Assembly: GCF_000430885.1 (NCBI RefSeq)
Contig: NZ_AUMW01000003.1
Span: 150,704 to 214,703 of the forward strand
Direction of reading: 5' to 3'
DNA: 64,000 nt
DNA from: Desulfotruncus alcoholivorax DSM 16058
GTDB taxonomy: Bacteria; Bacillota; Desulfotomaculia; Desulfotomaculales; Desulfallaceae
Position numbers and translations under genes: made by a program. Under the pieces are notes generated by a model. It worked only from the letters and a program-made list of their open reading frames with translations. It ran no database searches and was not told where the DNA came from. This document shows positions 18,553-26,865 of this stretch, piece by piece; the first letter of the stretch is position 1, and every line of letters starts with the position of its first letter.

Positions 18553-20700
18553 TTAGTCAGCACTAATGCTGATTTCATTGCTGTTCTGGTTTGTATTCTC
18601 CTGATAAACGTCTTTGATCTCATTTTTACATTCCTTGTTGCTGCAGCGATATATGATATTACCCTTGCTTTCTTTTTGTACCATCAGGCTTCCGCAATTG
18701 GGACACTTTTGGTTCGTCGGCTGGTCCCAGACCACAAAGTCACAGTCGGGGTAATTGCTGCACCCGTAAAACTTCCTGCCTTTTTTGCTTCTGCGCAATA
18801 CCAGTTCACCGGCGCATTTCGGGCAGGAAACTCCTGTCGGCTCTAGGAGCGGCTTGGTGTTTCGACATTCCGGGAACCCGGGACAGGCCAGGAATTTACC
18901 AAATTTACCCATCTTGACAACCAGGTTGCGCCCGCATTGCTCGCAAATTTCGTCTGTTACCTCGTCTTCCACTTGAATATGTTCAATTTCCTTTTCAGCA
19001 ATGGTTAAGGTTTCCTTAAATGGATAATAAAAATCTTCAAGCACCTTGGCCCAATCTATGTCTCCCTCTTCCACATCATCAAGCTTTCTTTCAAGATCTG
19101 CGGTGAATTCTACATCAATAATGCTCGGGAAATATTGTTTGAGCAAATCTACAACTACCTGCCCCAATTCCGTTGGATAAAAGTTCTTCTTCTCTCTAAT
19201 CACATAACCACGTTTGATAATCGTGTCGACAATGGGAGCGTAAGTGCTTGGGCGGCCAATTCCCTTTTCTTCAAGGGTTCTGATTAATGTAGCATCGGTA
19301 TACCGCGGCGGCGGCTGTGTAAAATGTTGTTTGGGAACCAGAGATACAACCTTTACTTTTTCTCCTTCCTTCAGCTCCGGCAACAAATTTTCATCAGGTG
19401 AGTCATTGTCCTGGTTGTCATCTCCCTCATCCTGCCCCTCAATATATACCTGCATAAAACCAGGGAACTTTATGATGGAGCCTGTTGCTCTGAAAACGTA
19501 ATTCCCGGCCTCTATGTCAACGCTGGTGGTATCGATTAGGGCGGGACTCATCTGGCTGGCAACAAACCTCAGCCAAATTAATTTATATAATTTATACTGG
19601 TCCCTGGTCAAAAAATCTTTAATGCTGTCCGGTTCCCTGGTAACGTCAGTTGGGCGAATAGCTTCGTGGGCGTCCTGGGCGCGCCCTTTGGGCGCAACCC
19701 TTCGAACTACCCCTGGGATGTATTCCCTGCCGTATTTCCCCGCTATGTATTCCCTGCTTTCTTGTTCAGCAGTTTCCGAAATTCTCGTTGAGTCAGTACG
19801 TATATAGGTTACCAAACCAACCGGCCCTTCTTTGCCCAGATCCAAACCTTCGTATAGCTGCTGCGCCACCATCATGGTCTTGCGTGCAATAAAATTCAGT
19901 TTTCTATATGCTTCCTGCTGCATACTGCTTGTGGTAAAAGGAGGGGCAGGTTGTCTCTTTTTCTCTTTCTTAGTAACGCTGGTAACCCGGTAATCTGCAC
20001 CCTGCAGGTCACTGATGATATTTTTAACGGTCTTTTCATCAGGGATATGAGCTTTTTCCCCGTTTATCTTATGCAGCTTGGCTTCAAAGTGACTGCCCTT
20101 GCCTTTTAGCAACTTTGCCAGCAACGACCAATACTCTTCAGGAACAAAAGACTGGATTTCTTCCTCACGATCACAAATTAAGCGCATTGCCACAGACTGT
20201 ACCCGGCCCGCGCTTAATCCTTTTTTTACTTTTCGCCACAACAGCGGGCTTAAGTTATAACCTACCAACCTGTCTAAAATACGTCTGGCCTGCTGGGCTT
20301 CAACCCTCTGCAGGTCTATGGGGCGCGGCTGCTTTACAGCCTTTTGCACCGCTTGCTTGGTGATTTCATTAAATTCAATCCGGCATGGTGATTTCTCATC
20401 AATGGCAAGCACATTGGCCAAATGCCATGCTATTGCTTCACCTTCTCTGTCAGGGTCGGACGCCAGTAGTATTTTATCTGCTTTTTTAGTAGCAGCTTTT
20501 AATTCCTTGATAATGTCGCCCTTTCCACGAATCGTAATATATTTGGGCTTAAATGATTCCTGAATATCCACGCCTAACTGACTTTTGGGTAAATCTCTTA
20601 CGTGTCCCATCGAGGCCTTGACAATAAATCTTCTACCTAGAAACTTTCCCAAACTCTTGGCTTTAGCCGGTGATTCAACTATTACCAGGGTATTAGCCAC
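18553..20700 (-). CDS. topA: DNA topoisomerase I
   Basis: Type IA topoisomerase that relaxes negative supercoils. The 715 residues have the Toprim domain starting at TLVIVESPAKAK (4-15) with the SDPDREGEAIAWH motif, the active-site Tyr in VTYIRTDSTRIS near 305, and three C-terminal four-cysteine zinc ribbons (CEQC...CPGFPEC, CPKC...CSNYPDC, CPNC...CSNKEC) from about residue 580. The start is GTG, with AGAGGTGA upstream. It is followed by trmFO after a very short gap. Confidence 0.97.
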   Translation of the reverse strand: MANTLVIVESPAKAKSLGKFLGRRFIVKASMGHVRDLPKSQLGVDIQESFKPKYITIRGKGDIIKELKAATKKADKILLASDPDREGEAIAWHLANVLAIDEKSPCRIEFNEITKQAVQKAVKQPRPIDLQRVEAQQARRILDRLVGYNLSPLLWRKVKKGLSAGRVQSVAMRLICDREEEIQSFVPEEYWSLLAKLLKGKGSHFEAKLHKINGEKAHIPDEKTVKNIISDLQGADYRVTSVTKKEKKRQPAPPFTTSSMQQEAYRKLNFIARKTMMVAQQLYEGLDLGKEGPVGLVTYIRTDSTRISETAEQESREYIAGKYGREYIPGVVRRVAPKGRAQDAHEAIRPTDVTREPDSIKDFLTRDQYKLYKLIWLRFVASQMSPALIDTTSVDIEAGNYVFRATGSIIKFPGFMQVYIEGQDEGDDNQDNDSPDENLLPELKEGEKVKVVSLVPKQHFTQPPPRYTDATLIRTLEEKGIGRPSTYAPIVDTIIKRGYVIREKKNFYPTELGQVVVDLLKQYFPSIIDVEFTADLERKLDDVEEGDIDWAKVLEDFYYPFKETLTIAEKEIEHIQVEDEVTDEICEQCGRNLVVKMGKFGKFLACPGFPECRNTKPLLEPTGVSCPKCAGELVLRRSKKGRKFYGCSNYPDCDFVVWDQPTNQKCPNCGSLMVQKESKGNIIYRCSNKECKNEIKDVYQENTNQNSNEISISAD

Positions 20701-20773
20701 GCTATTTCACCTCTGCTATTCGGAGCTTACCGTTTTCTTTTAATTTATTTCTATAATAGTCTTTTTTAGAACA

Positions 20774-21868
20774 TCATCGACCGGTACGATAATAAAGCTT
20801 ACCCGGCATTTGCTTGACGCAACCCTTAATTTCTAAAAACATTAAACCCGTCATAACCTCACCCGGAGGCAAACCTGATTTTTGAACCAGAATCTCCAAA
20901 GAAACGGGTTCATATTCAATTAAACTAAAAATTTTACTTTCGTTTGCAGATAACGACAAACTTTTTTCAACCCCACCGGCATCAGGAGTAAAGAGCAATC
21001 CCACCCCCAGCCCCTCCAGAATATCGCCCGCGCCAGTAACAGGAGCTGCACCCTGCTTAATTAAGTTATTGGGGCCTTTACTATATTTATTGGTAATATT
21101 TCCTGGTACGGCCATAACCTCGCGACCCTGATCCAAGGCCACGTGGGCTGTAATCAAGGCACCGCTTCTTTCGGCGGCCTCCACAACAACCACGGCTTTA
21201 CTGAGACCGCTGATTATCCGGTTGCGCACGGGAAAGTGCCATGCCTCCGGGGGTGAGCCCGGCGGAAATTCACTTACCACGGCGCCGTTATCTATTATAC
21301 TATACATTAATTTTTCATTTTCCCGCGGGTAAACAACATCTACACCACAGCCGAGCACCGCTATGGTGGCGCCGCCCGAGTTAATCGCACCCCGGTGAGC
21401 CGCTGTATCCACTCCTCTGGCCATACCGCTTATAACAGTAATTTCCGCTTTGGCCAATTCCCGGGCTAATTTTTCGGCAACGTTCAAGCCATAATGGGTA
21501 GCCCTTCTGGAACCTACCATCGCAACGGAAATTTTGGCCAGTAGTTCTGAATCTCCACGCACATATAAAGCTGGCGGTGGATCATATATATTCTTTAACT
21601 GCTCAGGATACTGGCTGTCATTAAATAATAAGACACCAAATCTACTATCCATCAACCAGGACGCCACTTCCGACAAATCGGTTTGCTGCCGGCGCAGGAG
21701 CAGGTTTGATGCGTCGCGGCGGTGCATCCCCTTTAAAAACATAAAATCCTTTTCTGCAGCGAACCAGGCTTCCTTGGGGCTTTCGAAATAATTAATTATT
21801 TCCCAAAACCTTTGCGCCTGACCGGCTAAAATATAATGCCAGGCAAGCCAGAATACTCTCTCTTCCAT
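20774..21868 (-). CDS. dprA: DNA processing protein DprA
   Basis: Binds incoming single-stranded DNA and loads RecA during transformation. The 364 residues contain the Rossmann-like core with AMVGSRRATHYG near 116-127, SGMARGVDTAAHRGAI, LGCGVDVVYPREN and GALITAHVALDQGREVMAVPGNI, plus a C-terminal winged-helix DprA domain (about 300-360). The gene lies upstream of topA, the usual order. A DprA gene alone does not establish natural competence. Confidence 0.94.
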   Translation of the reverse strand: MEERVFWLAWHYILAGQAQRFWEIINYFESPKEAWFAAEKDFMFLKGMHRRDASNLLLRRQQTDLSEVASWLMDSRFGVLLFNDSQYPEQLKNIYDPPPALYVRGDSELLAKISVAMVGSRRATHYGLNVAEKLARELAKAEITVISGMARGVDTAAHRGAINSGGATIAVLGCGVDVVYPRENEKLMYSIIDNGAVVSEFPPGSPPEAWHFPVRNRIISGLSKAVVVVEAAERSGALITAHVALDQGREVMAVPGNITNKYSKGPNNLIKQGAAPVTGAGDILEGLGVGLLFTPDAGGVEKSLSLSANESKIFSLIEYEPVSLEILVQKSGLPPGEVMTGLMFLEIKGCVKQMPGKLYYRTGR

Positions 21869-21951
21869 TTAACTCACCAATCTGGCAATTTTAACAATAA
21901 GGTTTTGTTCAATAAAAAAAAATAATTTCCTGCTTGTTCCAACTAAATTCA

Positions 21952-22917
21952 TTAACTTGGGTGCAAATCAAAATGATTTATTTTCATACTACCAGTTGTT
22001 GTCTTAAATGGGCAGAGGTTTAACAATTCATCTATGTTTTGCTTTTCATCCAATAGTCCTTTGGTTAACTTTTCGCTTATAACCACCCTAGAACTGGCGT
22101 TTAACAAGCTAAACCCGCCTGCTGCAATTTTCATTTGCTTAACTTCCTCCCAGGAAACGGGCATGGAAACAGGCGCACCAGGCAGCGGCCTTAAACTGTA
22201 GGGAAAAGCCATAGTTTTTCCTCTTCCGTTTTGAAGATAATCCAGATAAACCTTGCCGGTGCGTTTTGATTTGGTTCTCTCAATTGTAACCCCGTGCGGG
22301 TAAGTGTTAACAATAATCTCGGCCAGGCATTTTACAGCCTCGGTTATTTCTTCAAAAGTGTACCCACTGCTTAGTGGAATAAAAATGTGCAGTCCCGAAG
22401 AACCGGAGGTTTTGGGAAAACCTTTAATATTAAAAGCTCTCAATGCTTCACGAATAATTAAGGCTGCCTTAAGCACATCGTTAAATGAAGCGCCTTCGGC
22501 CGGGTCAAGATCTATAACTGCCAGGTCCGGGGACTCTATGTTGTCCACCCTGCTTAACCAGCCGTGGATTTCCAAGCAGCCCTGATTGGCCATCCAAATT
22601 AGCGTGGCAGTATTATTGCAAACGAGATAATTAATTACCTTATGGCTGTGTTTTACAGGAAATGTCTCCACCCATTTGGGTGCATAAGACGGGCATTCTT
22701 TCTGGTAAAAAAAGGACCCTCCAATACCATCCGGATATCTTTTCATTACCAGCGGCCGGTTTTTGATTACGGGCAAAATAACCGGAGCCATATCCAGGTA
22801 GTATTTGATCAACTGGGCCTTGGTAATTTGTTCTTTGGGCCAGAAAACCTTATCCAAATTCGATAATTTTAGAACATGGCCATCTATTTCTACCATCTCG
22901 CTTAATTCCTTGCCCAA
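21952..22917 (-). CDS. LigD-type polymerase domain protein (NHEJ primase-polymerase)
   Basis: Stand-alone homologue of the polymerase domain of bacterial LigD, which fills gaps and adds ribonucleotides at double-strand break ends. The 321 residues show the AEP-fold signatures: LDKVFWPKEQ near 20-30, the catalytic acidic motif VIDLDPAEG near 133-141, the KTSGSSGLHIFIPL motif near 168-181, and the late DYLQNGRGKT motif. The start is TTG 22917, with GGAGGG 7 nt upstream. It is the last gene of a ku-ligase-polymerase operon, 12 bp after the ligase. In many bacteria these activities are fused in one LigD chain; here they are split. Confidence 0.92.
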   Translation of the reverse strand: MGKELSEMVEIDGHVLKLSNLDKVFWPKEQITKAQLIKYYLDMAPVILPVIKNRPLVMKRYPDGIGGSFFYQKECPSYAPKWVETFPVKHSHKVINYLVCNNTATLIWMANQGCLEIHGWLSRVDNIESPDLAVIDLDPAEGASFNDVLKAALIIREALRAFNIKGFPKTSGSSGLHIFIPLSSGYTFEEITEAVKCLAEIIVNTYPHGVTIERTKSKRTGKVYLDYLQNGRGKTMAFPYSLRPLPGAPVSMPVSWEEVKQMKIAAGGFSLLNASSRVVISEKLTKGLLDEKQNIDELLNLCPFKTTTGSMKINHFDLHPS

Positions 22918-22929
22918 TTGGCAACCCTC

Positions 22930-23880
22930 CTATCCGTTTTTTAAAGGCGCGCATTCAGTGGGGTCTATATCCGGACGCAATCCTCTGTATACAGGATGGC
23001 GAAGATACCCTTCTCTGGTCAAGGCCAGGTATTCTACTTTGCAGACAAGTTCTGGCCGAACCCAGAACAAGGATTGTGTATGTATACAGGTGCCTGTAAA
23101 CAGCGGCGTTTCCGTCTTTAAAAGCTGCAGTTTCTCCAGCAAATTACTCTCCTGGGCTCTGTTTAGGCCCGTTCCCACCATTCCCTGGTAGATGAAATTT
23201 TTTCCGTTCCATGCTCCCAGAACCAGGGAGCCCAGGATTCGACTTCCGTTGCCTGCCCGGTAACCGCAGATAACCAAGTCTGCTTCTAAAGTATGACGGA
23301 TCTTTTTCCAAAGGGGCGATCGGTTACCCGGCAGGTACCTGCTGTTAATCTTTTTGGCCATGACTCCTTCAAGGCCTTGTTCCACACAGGCATGATAAAG
23401 ATCCACACCGTCCCCTCTAATAGTTTCGGAAACTGCAATCTTGCCGTGGGATTTCACCACAGCTTCCAGCACCTCCCGGCGCCGGTACAGAGGAAGATTA
23501 ACCATGGACTGCCCTTGGTAATACAAAATATCGAAAACCATAAATACTGCGGGCAGCCTTTGCATAGCCTGGTTAATCTGAAATTTATCCTTTAGCCCAG
23601 CTCTGGACTGCAGTTTTTCAAAGGATGGTCTTCCACCGGCTAGGACAACGATTTCTCCGTCCAGCACCAGGGGCAGATTACCCAAAATTGAGTGCATATC
23701 AGACAAGTCGGGAAATGCACTGGTCAGGTCCTTTTGGTTACGTGACAAAAGGCGTGTTACCCCTTTTTCCAGATATGCAAGACATCGATACCCGTCCCAC
23801 TTAACTTCAAAGAAAAAGTCCGGGTGGTTAAATGGTTTGGCCTTGACGGCCAGCATTGGCTTTAGCAGCGGCAACTGCAT
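22930..23880 (-). CDS. ATP-dependent DNA ligase, LigD ligase-domain type
   Basis: Seals nicks at joined double-strand breaks. The 316 residues have the adenylation motif EVKWDGYR (nucleophilic Lys near 27), motif III DGEIVVL, motif IV GVMAKK with SRYLPGNRSPLWKKI as motif V, and a C-terminal OB-fold. It lacks the polymerase and phosphoesterase domains of full-length LigD. It is flanked by ku (13 bp upstream) and the polymerase gene (12 bp downstream), which assigns it to NHEJ rather than replication. Confidence 0.93.
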   Translation of the reverse strand: MQLPLLKPMLAVKAKPFNHPDFFFEVKWDGYRCLAYLEKGVTRLLSRNQKDLTSAFPDLSDMHSILGNLPLVLDGEIVVLAGGRPSFEKLQSRAGLKDKFQINQAMQRLPAVFMVFDILYYQGQSMVNLPLYRRREVLEAVVKSHGKIAVSETIRGDGVDLYHACVEQGLEGVMAKKINSRYLPGNRSPLWKKIRHTLEADLVICGYRAGNGSRILGSLVLGAWNGKNFIYQGMVGTGLNRAQESNLLEKLQLLKTETPLFTGTCIHTQSLFWVRPELVCKVEYLALTREGYLRHPVYRGLRPDIDPTECAPLKNG

Positions 23881-23893
23881 ATCAACACCTGCT

Positions 23894-24742
23894 TTACTCA
23901 GCGACTTTGCGTTCGCGCTTGGCCTTGGCGGTTTTTGCGGTCTTGGGACCGGCGCGTTTTTGACCGCGTTGTTCTCTGGCCAGATCGATGCTGGCCTTTA
24001 GCGCTGCCATTAAATCCACAACGTTTCCGGTCTCTTGAATAACCGGTTTTTCGACCACCGCTTCACCGGCAATTTTGGCTTGAATTCTCTCATGCAGCGT
24101 TTCCCTGTAGCCGCTCACATACTTTTCCGGTTCAAATTCGGCAGAAAGGTTATTAATAAGGTTGACAGCCATTTTGATTTCATTATCATGAAGATTTATC
24201 TCGCCGCCGATACCTTCAATTCGGGTTGAGGGCCGGATTTCATCAGCATAGAACATTGTCTCCAAAATTAATGCCTTTTCTACCGGACGGATTACCGCCA
24301 TCGATTCCCTGCTTCTTAAGGTAACATGGGCTATCGCCGCCCTTTTGGTTTGATCCATGGAGCGTCTCAGTAATTCGTAAACTTTTTGCCCCCCTTCGCC
24401 TGGTCCCAAATAATAGGATCGGTCATAATAGACCGGATCAATTTGATTTAAATCAACAAAATCTAAAATTTCCACATTTCTGTTTTTGTCTCCGGTTGGT
24501 AAATCCAGTTCTTCCTCACTCATTGTTATATATTTACCCTTTTCATATTCGTAGCCTCGCACAATATCTTCCATTTGCACCTCGGTGTCGCAATAAGGGC
24601 AATAACGTTTGTAACGAACAGGAGTGCCGCACTTTTCATGCAGGTAATTAAACTTTATATCTTTTTTTTCGGTAGCAGCGAATAGTTTAACCGGAACAAA
24701 TATTAACCCGAATGTTATTGCTCCTTTCCAAAGTGGTCTCAC
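23894..24742 (-). CDS. ku: Ku homodimer protein for non-homologous end joining
   Basis: Ring-forming protein that binds DNA double-strand ends and recruits LigD. The 282 residues start MRPLWKGAITFGLIFVPVKLF, the family hallmark. They contain CPYCDTEVQMEDIVRGYEYEKGKY in the core and end in a Lys/Arg/Ala-rich tail (from about 255) typical of bacterial Ku. The start is GTG, with AGGGGG upstream. It is the first gene of the Ku-ligase-polymerase operon. A terminator-like hairpin lies in its upstream region. Confidence 0.96.
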   Translation of the reverse strand: MRPLWKGAITFGLIFVPVKLFAATEKKDIKFNYLHEKCGTPVRYKRYCPYCDTEVQMEDIVRGYEYEKGKYITMSEEELDLPTGDKNRNVEILDFVDLNQIDPVYYDRSYYLGPGEGGQKVYELLRRSMDQTKRAAIAHVTLRSRESMAVIRPVEKALILETMFYADEIRPSTRIEGIGGEINLHDNEIKMAVNLINNLSAEFEPEKYVSGYRETLHERIQAKIAGEAVVEKPVIQETGNVVDLMAALKASIDLAREQRGQKRAGPKTAKTAKAKRERKVAE

Positions 24743-24801
24743 AATTTAACCCCCTGCAACATTAATTGATGTTATTAATTTGTTCGAGGGGATAAAAAAA
24801 T

Positions 24802-24819
24802 AACCCCTGGCACAGGGTT
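24802..24819 (-). terminator. Terminator-like hairpin in the ku leader
   Basis: On the minus strand AACCCTG pairs with CAGGGGTT (one bulged base) around a TGC loop, followed at once by TTATTTTTTT. It lies 60 bp upstream of the ku start in the direction of transcription. The bases GAGGGG just downstream could pair with the CCCC side as an alternative. It could be an attenuator or the end of an unseen upstream transcript. Confidence 0.5.
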
Positions 24820-24928
24820 AATTCTGTTAAAATTGTATCTCACATAAAAAAGTTTATTATAGAAGGATTTAATTGACATGAAGCTAAATTATGAATCTAT
24901 AGCGTTTTGGCCTTAGGAGGTTGAAAAG

Positions 24929-25775
24929 TTGACAAATAATCAATTTAAGGTAACTTTTTGGGGAGTTAGGGGGTCCAGGCCTGTTCCTGGATACCATACA
25001 TTAAAATATGGGGGCAACACATCCTGTGTATCTATAGAAATTGGTGAAAGACTTTTTATTTTTGACGCAGGTACAGGTATATGCAATTTAGGTCAGGAGT
25101 TGGTCAAAAAAAGGGAAAAAATGGTTGGTGATATTTTCATTACCCATACTCATTGGGACCACATCCAGGGTTTTCCTTTTTTTTACACCTGCATTTATAA
25201 ATGGCAATAAATTTACATTATACGGTCAAGGCAAAATGAATTTCAACTTTTCTACGCTCATGCGCGGCCAAATGCTATTCCCCCATTTTCCGGTATCCCT
25301 TGAAAAAATGGGATCCCACATTGAATTCCGAGAAATTGAAAGTTGTATGACATATAATCTGGGGGATGAAATTCTGCTCAAAACAGCACACAATAATCAC
25401 CCCGGCGAATGTCTTTCTTATAGAATTGAACATGCAGGTAGATCATGCTGCTATGTAACCGACACTGAACATTACTCCGTAATAGATCACCATTTGTCAA
25501 AGTTTATCAAAGGCTCAGATATAGTAATTTATGATGCCAACTTTACCGACGAAGAATATAATGGTTACAGCGGTTTTGACCCCAAAACGGGATGGGGGCA
25601 TTCCACATGGCAGGAAGGGATAAAACTGGTGCAGGAAGCAGGGGCCAAGAAACTGGTTTTATTTCATCATGCCACCCACAGGACAGATGCTGAGTTAGAT
25701 CAAATTGAAATCAAAGCGCAAGCAAAATATCCTGATTGTATTGCAGCTAAAGAAGGTATGGTGCTTTACATATAA
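24929..25775 (+). pseudogene. MBL-fold metallohydrolase, split by a frameshift in a T8 run
   Basis: Metallo-beta-lactamase-fold hydrolase of the PhnP/RNase Z-like group. The first frame starts at TTG 24929 (AGGAGG 8 nt upstream) and reads through [14 protein letters not shown] and the zinc motif HTHWDH, then hits a stop at 25208. From the T-run at 25177-25184 the next frame continues with [20 protein letters not shown] and a C-terminal FHHATHR motif up to 25775. Removing one T restores an uninterrupted protein of about 281 residues. All zinc-ligand regions survive, so this is a recent mutation, a sequencing error in a homopolymer, or slippage. The enzyme's substrate is unknown. Confidence 0.85.
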
Positions 25776-25829
25776 GTATTGAAAAGTGGTAACTAAGGAT
25801 TTAAGGCGAAAATTCCAAACTGATGTTAT

Positions 25830-25868
25830 AAAGAATGCTATTCCTTAACGAAAGGTGGCATTCTTTTT
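25830..25868 (+). terminator. Terminator after the MBL-fold gene
   Basis: AAAGAATGC and GCATTCTTT form a 9-bp outer stem, with CCTT/AAGG pairing inside, and TTTTT follows on the plus strand. It ends the MBL-fold transcription unit. Confidence 0.75.
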
Positions 25869-26104
25869 AATTTTATAAGAATAATTTTCCAGTAAAAATC
25901 AAGTGACACCGTTTATTGTAGAAGAATATTATAAACTGTCACAAAAAATTATAAAAATAAATTTTCAGGAAAATGTTAGTTAAACCTGACTATATTAAAT
26001 CAAGCTAATTCGCAGGTGAAACCAGGTTCACAGTGGACTTTAATTTCGGCCTTTTGTTAGAATCTACTAACATATAATCGATCAAATGAAAGGAGTGAGA
26101 CAAT
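25869..26104 (+). other. AT-rich intergenic region before the UPF0016 pair
   Basis: About 236 bp without a gene. Two small inverted repeats are visible near the 3' end: GTGAA/TTCAC around ACCAGG, and GTTAG/CTAAC around AATCTA. Since the downstream genes belong to a manganese/calcium transporter family, I looked for the yybP-ykoY manganese riboswitch core and did not see it. Confidence 0.35.
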
Positions 26105-26425
26105 CTGGGTAAAATAACTGGCATGTTTTGCTTGAGATTGTTTTTATCAGCTCTTGTTGTAGTTTTTTTATCCGAAATGGGAGACAAAACACAGATCACT
26201 ACAATGCTCCTGGCAGGCGCAAAACCCGCTTACGTTCTCTGGGTAGGGCTGGGTTCTGCAATGGCACTGATTTGCACCTCTTTTATTGAAGTTATCATTG
26301 GTTCCCAGCTCATTGCCCGATTCACAAAACCTTCTACAATACAACTGTTATCAGGAATAACCTTTCTTTTATTGGGTTTGCTACTTGTCTTTGGAGTAAT
26401 GGGCAACATTAAACTAGATGTATAG
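26105..26425 (+). CDS. UPF0016/TMEM165-GDT1 family half-transporter, first copy
   Basis: Small membrane protein with three predicted membrane helices and the family motif SEMGDKTQ. Members of this family export Mn2+ or Ca2+ in exchange for protons. Eukaryotic and many bacterial members carry two such repeats in one chain; here each repeat is a separate gene. An ATG lies at 26123 (100 residues), but the ribosome site AGGAG (26091-26095) is well spaced only for a CTG codon at 26105, which I use, giving 106 residues. It is followed by its sister gene after 12 bp. Confidence 0.8.
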   Translation: MGKITGMFCLRLFLSALVVVFLSEMGDKTQITTMLLAGAKPAYVLWVGLGSAMALICTSFIEVIIGSQLIARFTKPSTIQLLSGITFLLLGLLLVFGVMGNIKLDV

Positions 26426-26437
26426 GAGACAAAAATT

Positions 26438-26794
26438 ATGAGTATGAAGCTATTAACCTGGTTGACTACTTATATAATAATTATTTTAGCTGAATTGGGT
26501 GATAAGACTCAGGTCGCCGTGCTTTTATTTACAAGTAACAATCCCAATAAGAAATGGCTTATTTTTGTAGCCAGCGCCTTAGCACTTACTCTTTGCGTGC
26601 TAATAGAGGTAACAGTGGGGGTTACACTGGCAAAGCATATTGGTCCCGCTATAATTAACAGAGCAACAGGCGTCATTTTTTTATTAATTGGTGTTGTTAC
26701 TCTGCTGCAACACTTTAAAGTAACGGAGAAAATTAAGTTAAATAAGGAAAAATTTCAAATGCATTCAAAAGCAACCCACAATCATTTAAAATGA
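26438..26794 (+). CDS. UPF0016/TMEM165-GDT1 family half-transporter, second copy
   Basis: 118 residues with three membrane segments and the diagnostic AELGDKTQVA motif near residue 18, then a basic, His/Lys-rich tail. It probably forms a heteromeric transporter with the product of the preceding gene, each providing one E-x-G-D-K-T motif (inference from the two-repeat architecture of the family). Cation specificity, Mn2+ or Ca2+, cannot be read from the sequence. A strong terminator follows at 26836. Confidence 0.82.
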   Translation: MSMKLLTWLTTYIIIILAELGDKTQVAVLLFTSNNPNKKWLIFVASALALTLCVLIEVTVGVTLAKHIGPAIINRATGVIFLLIGVVTLLQHFKVTEKIKLNKEKFQMHSKATHNHLK

Positions 26795-26835
26795 TAACAG
26801 ATTAAGCTTAATCCCAATGATCATAGGTTTTTTTT

Positions 26836-26865
26836 GAGAGGCCTGCAGGCCTCTCTTTTAGTTTT
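26836..26865 (+). terminator. Terminator after the UPF0016 genes
   Basis: GAGAGGCCTGCAGGCCTCTC (26836-26855) is a perfect palindrome, followed by TTTTAGTTTTT on the plus strand. It ends the plus-strand unit. It also lies just past the stop of the convergent MFS gene, but the T-run suits only the plus direction. Confidence 0.85.

Noticed and set aside
25869..26104. yybP-ykoY manganese riboswitch before the UPF0016 genes
   Set aside because: The conserved GGGGAGUAG-type core was not found; only short unrelated inverted repeats are present.
26005..26199. Minus-strand ORF opposite the start of the first UPF0016 gene
   Set aside because: It covers the ribosome site and first codons of a well-supported gene and shows no recognisable domain.
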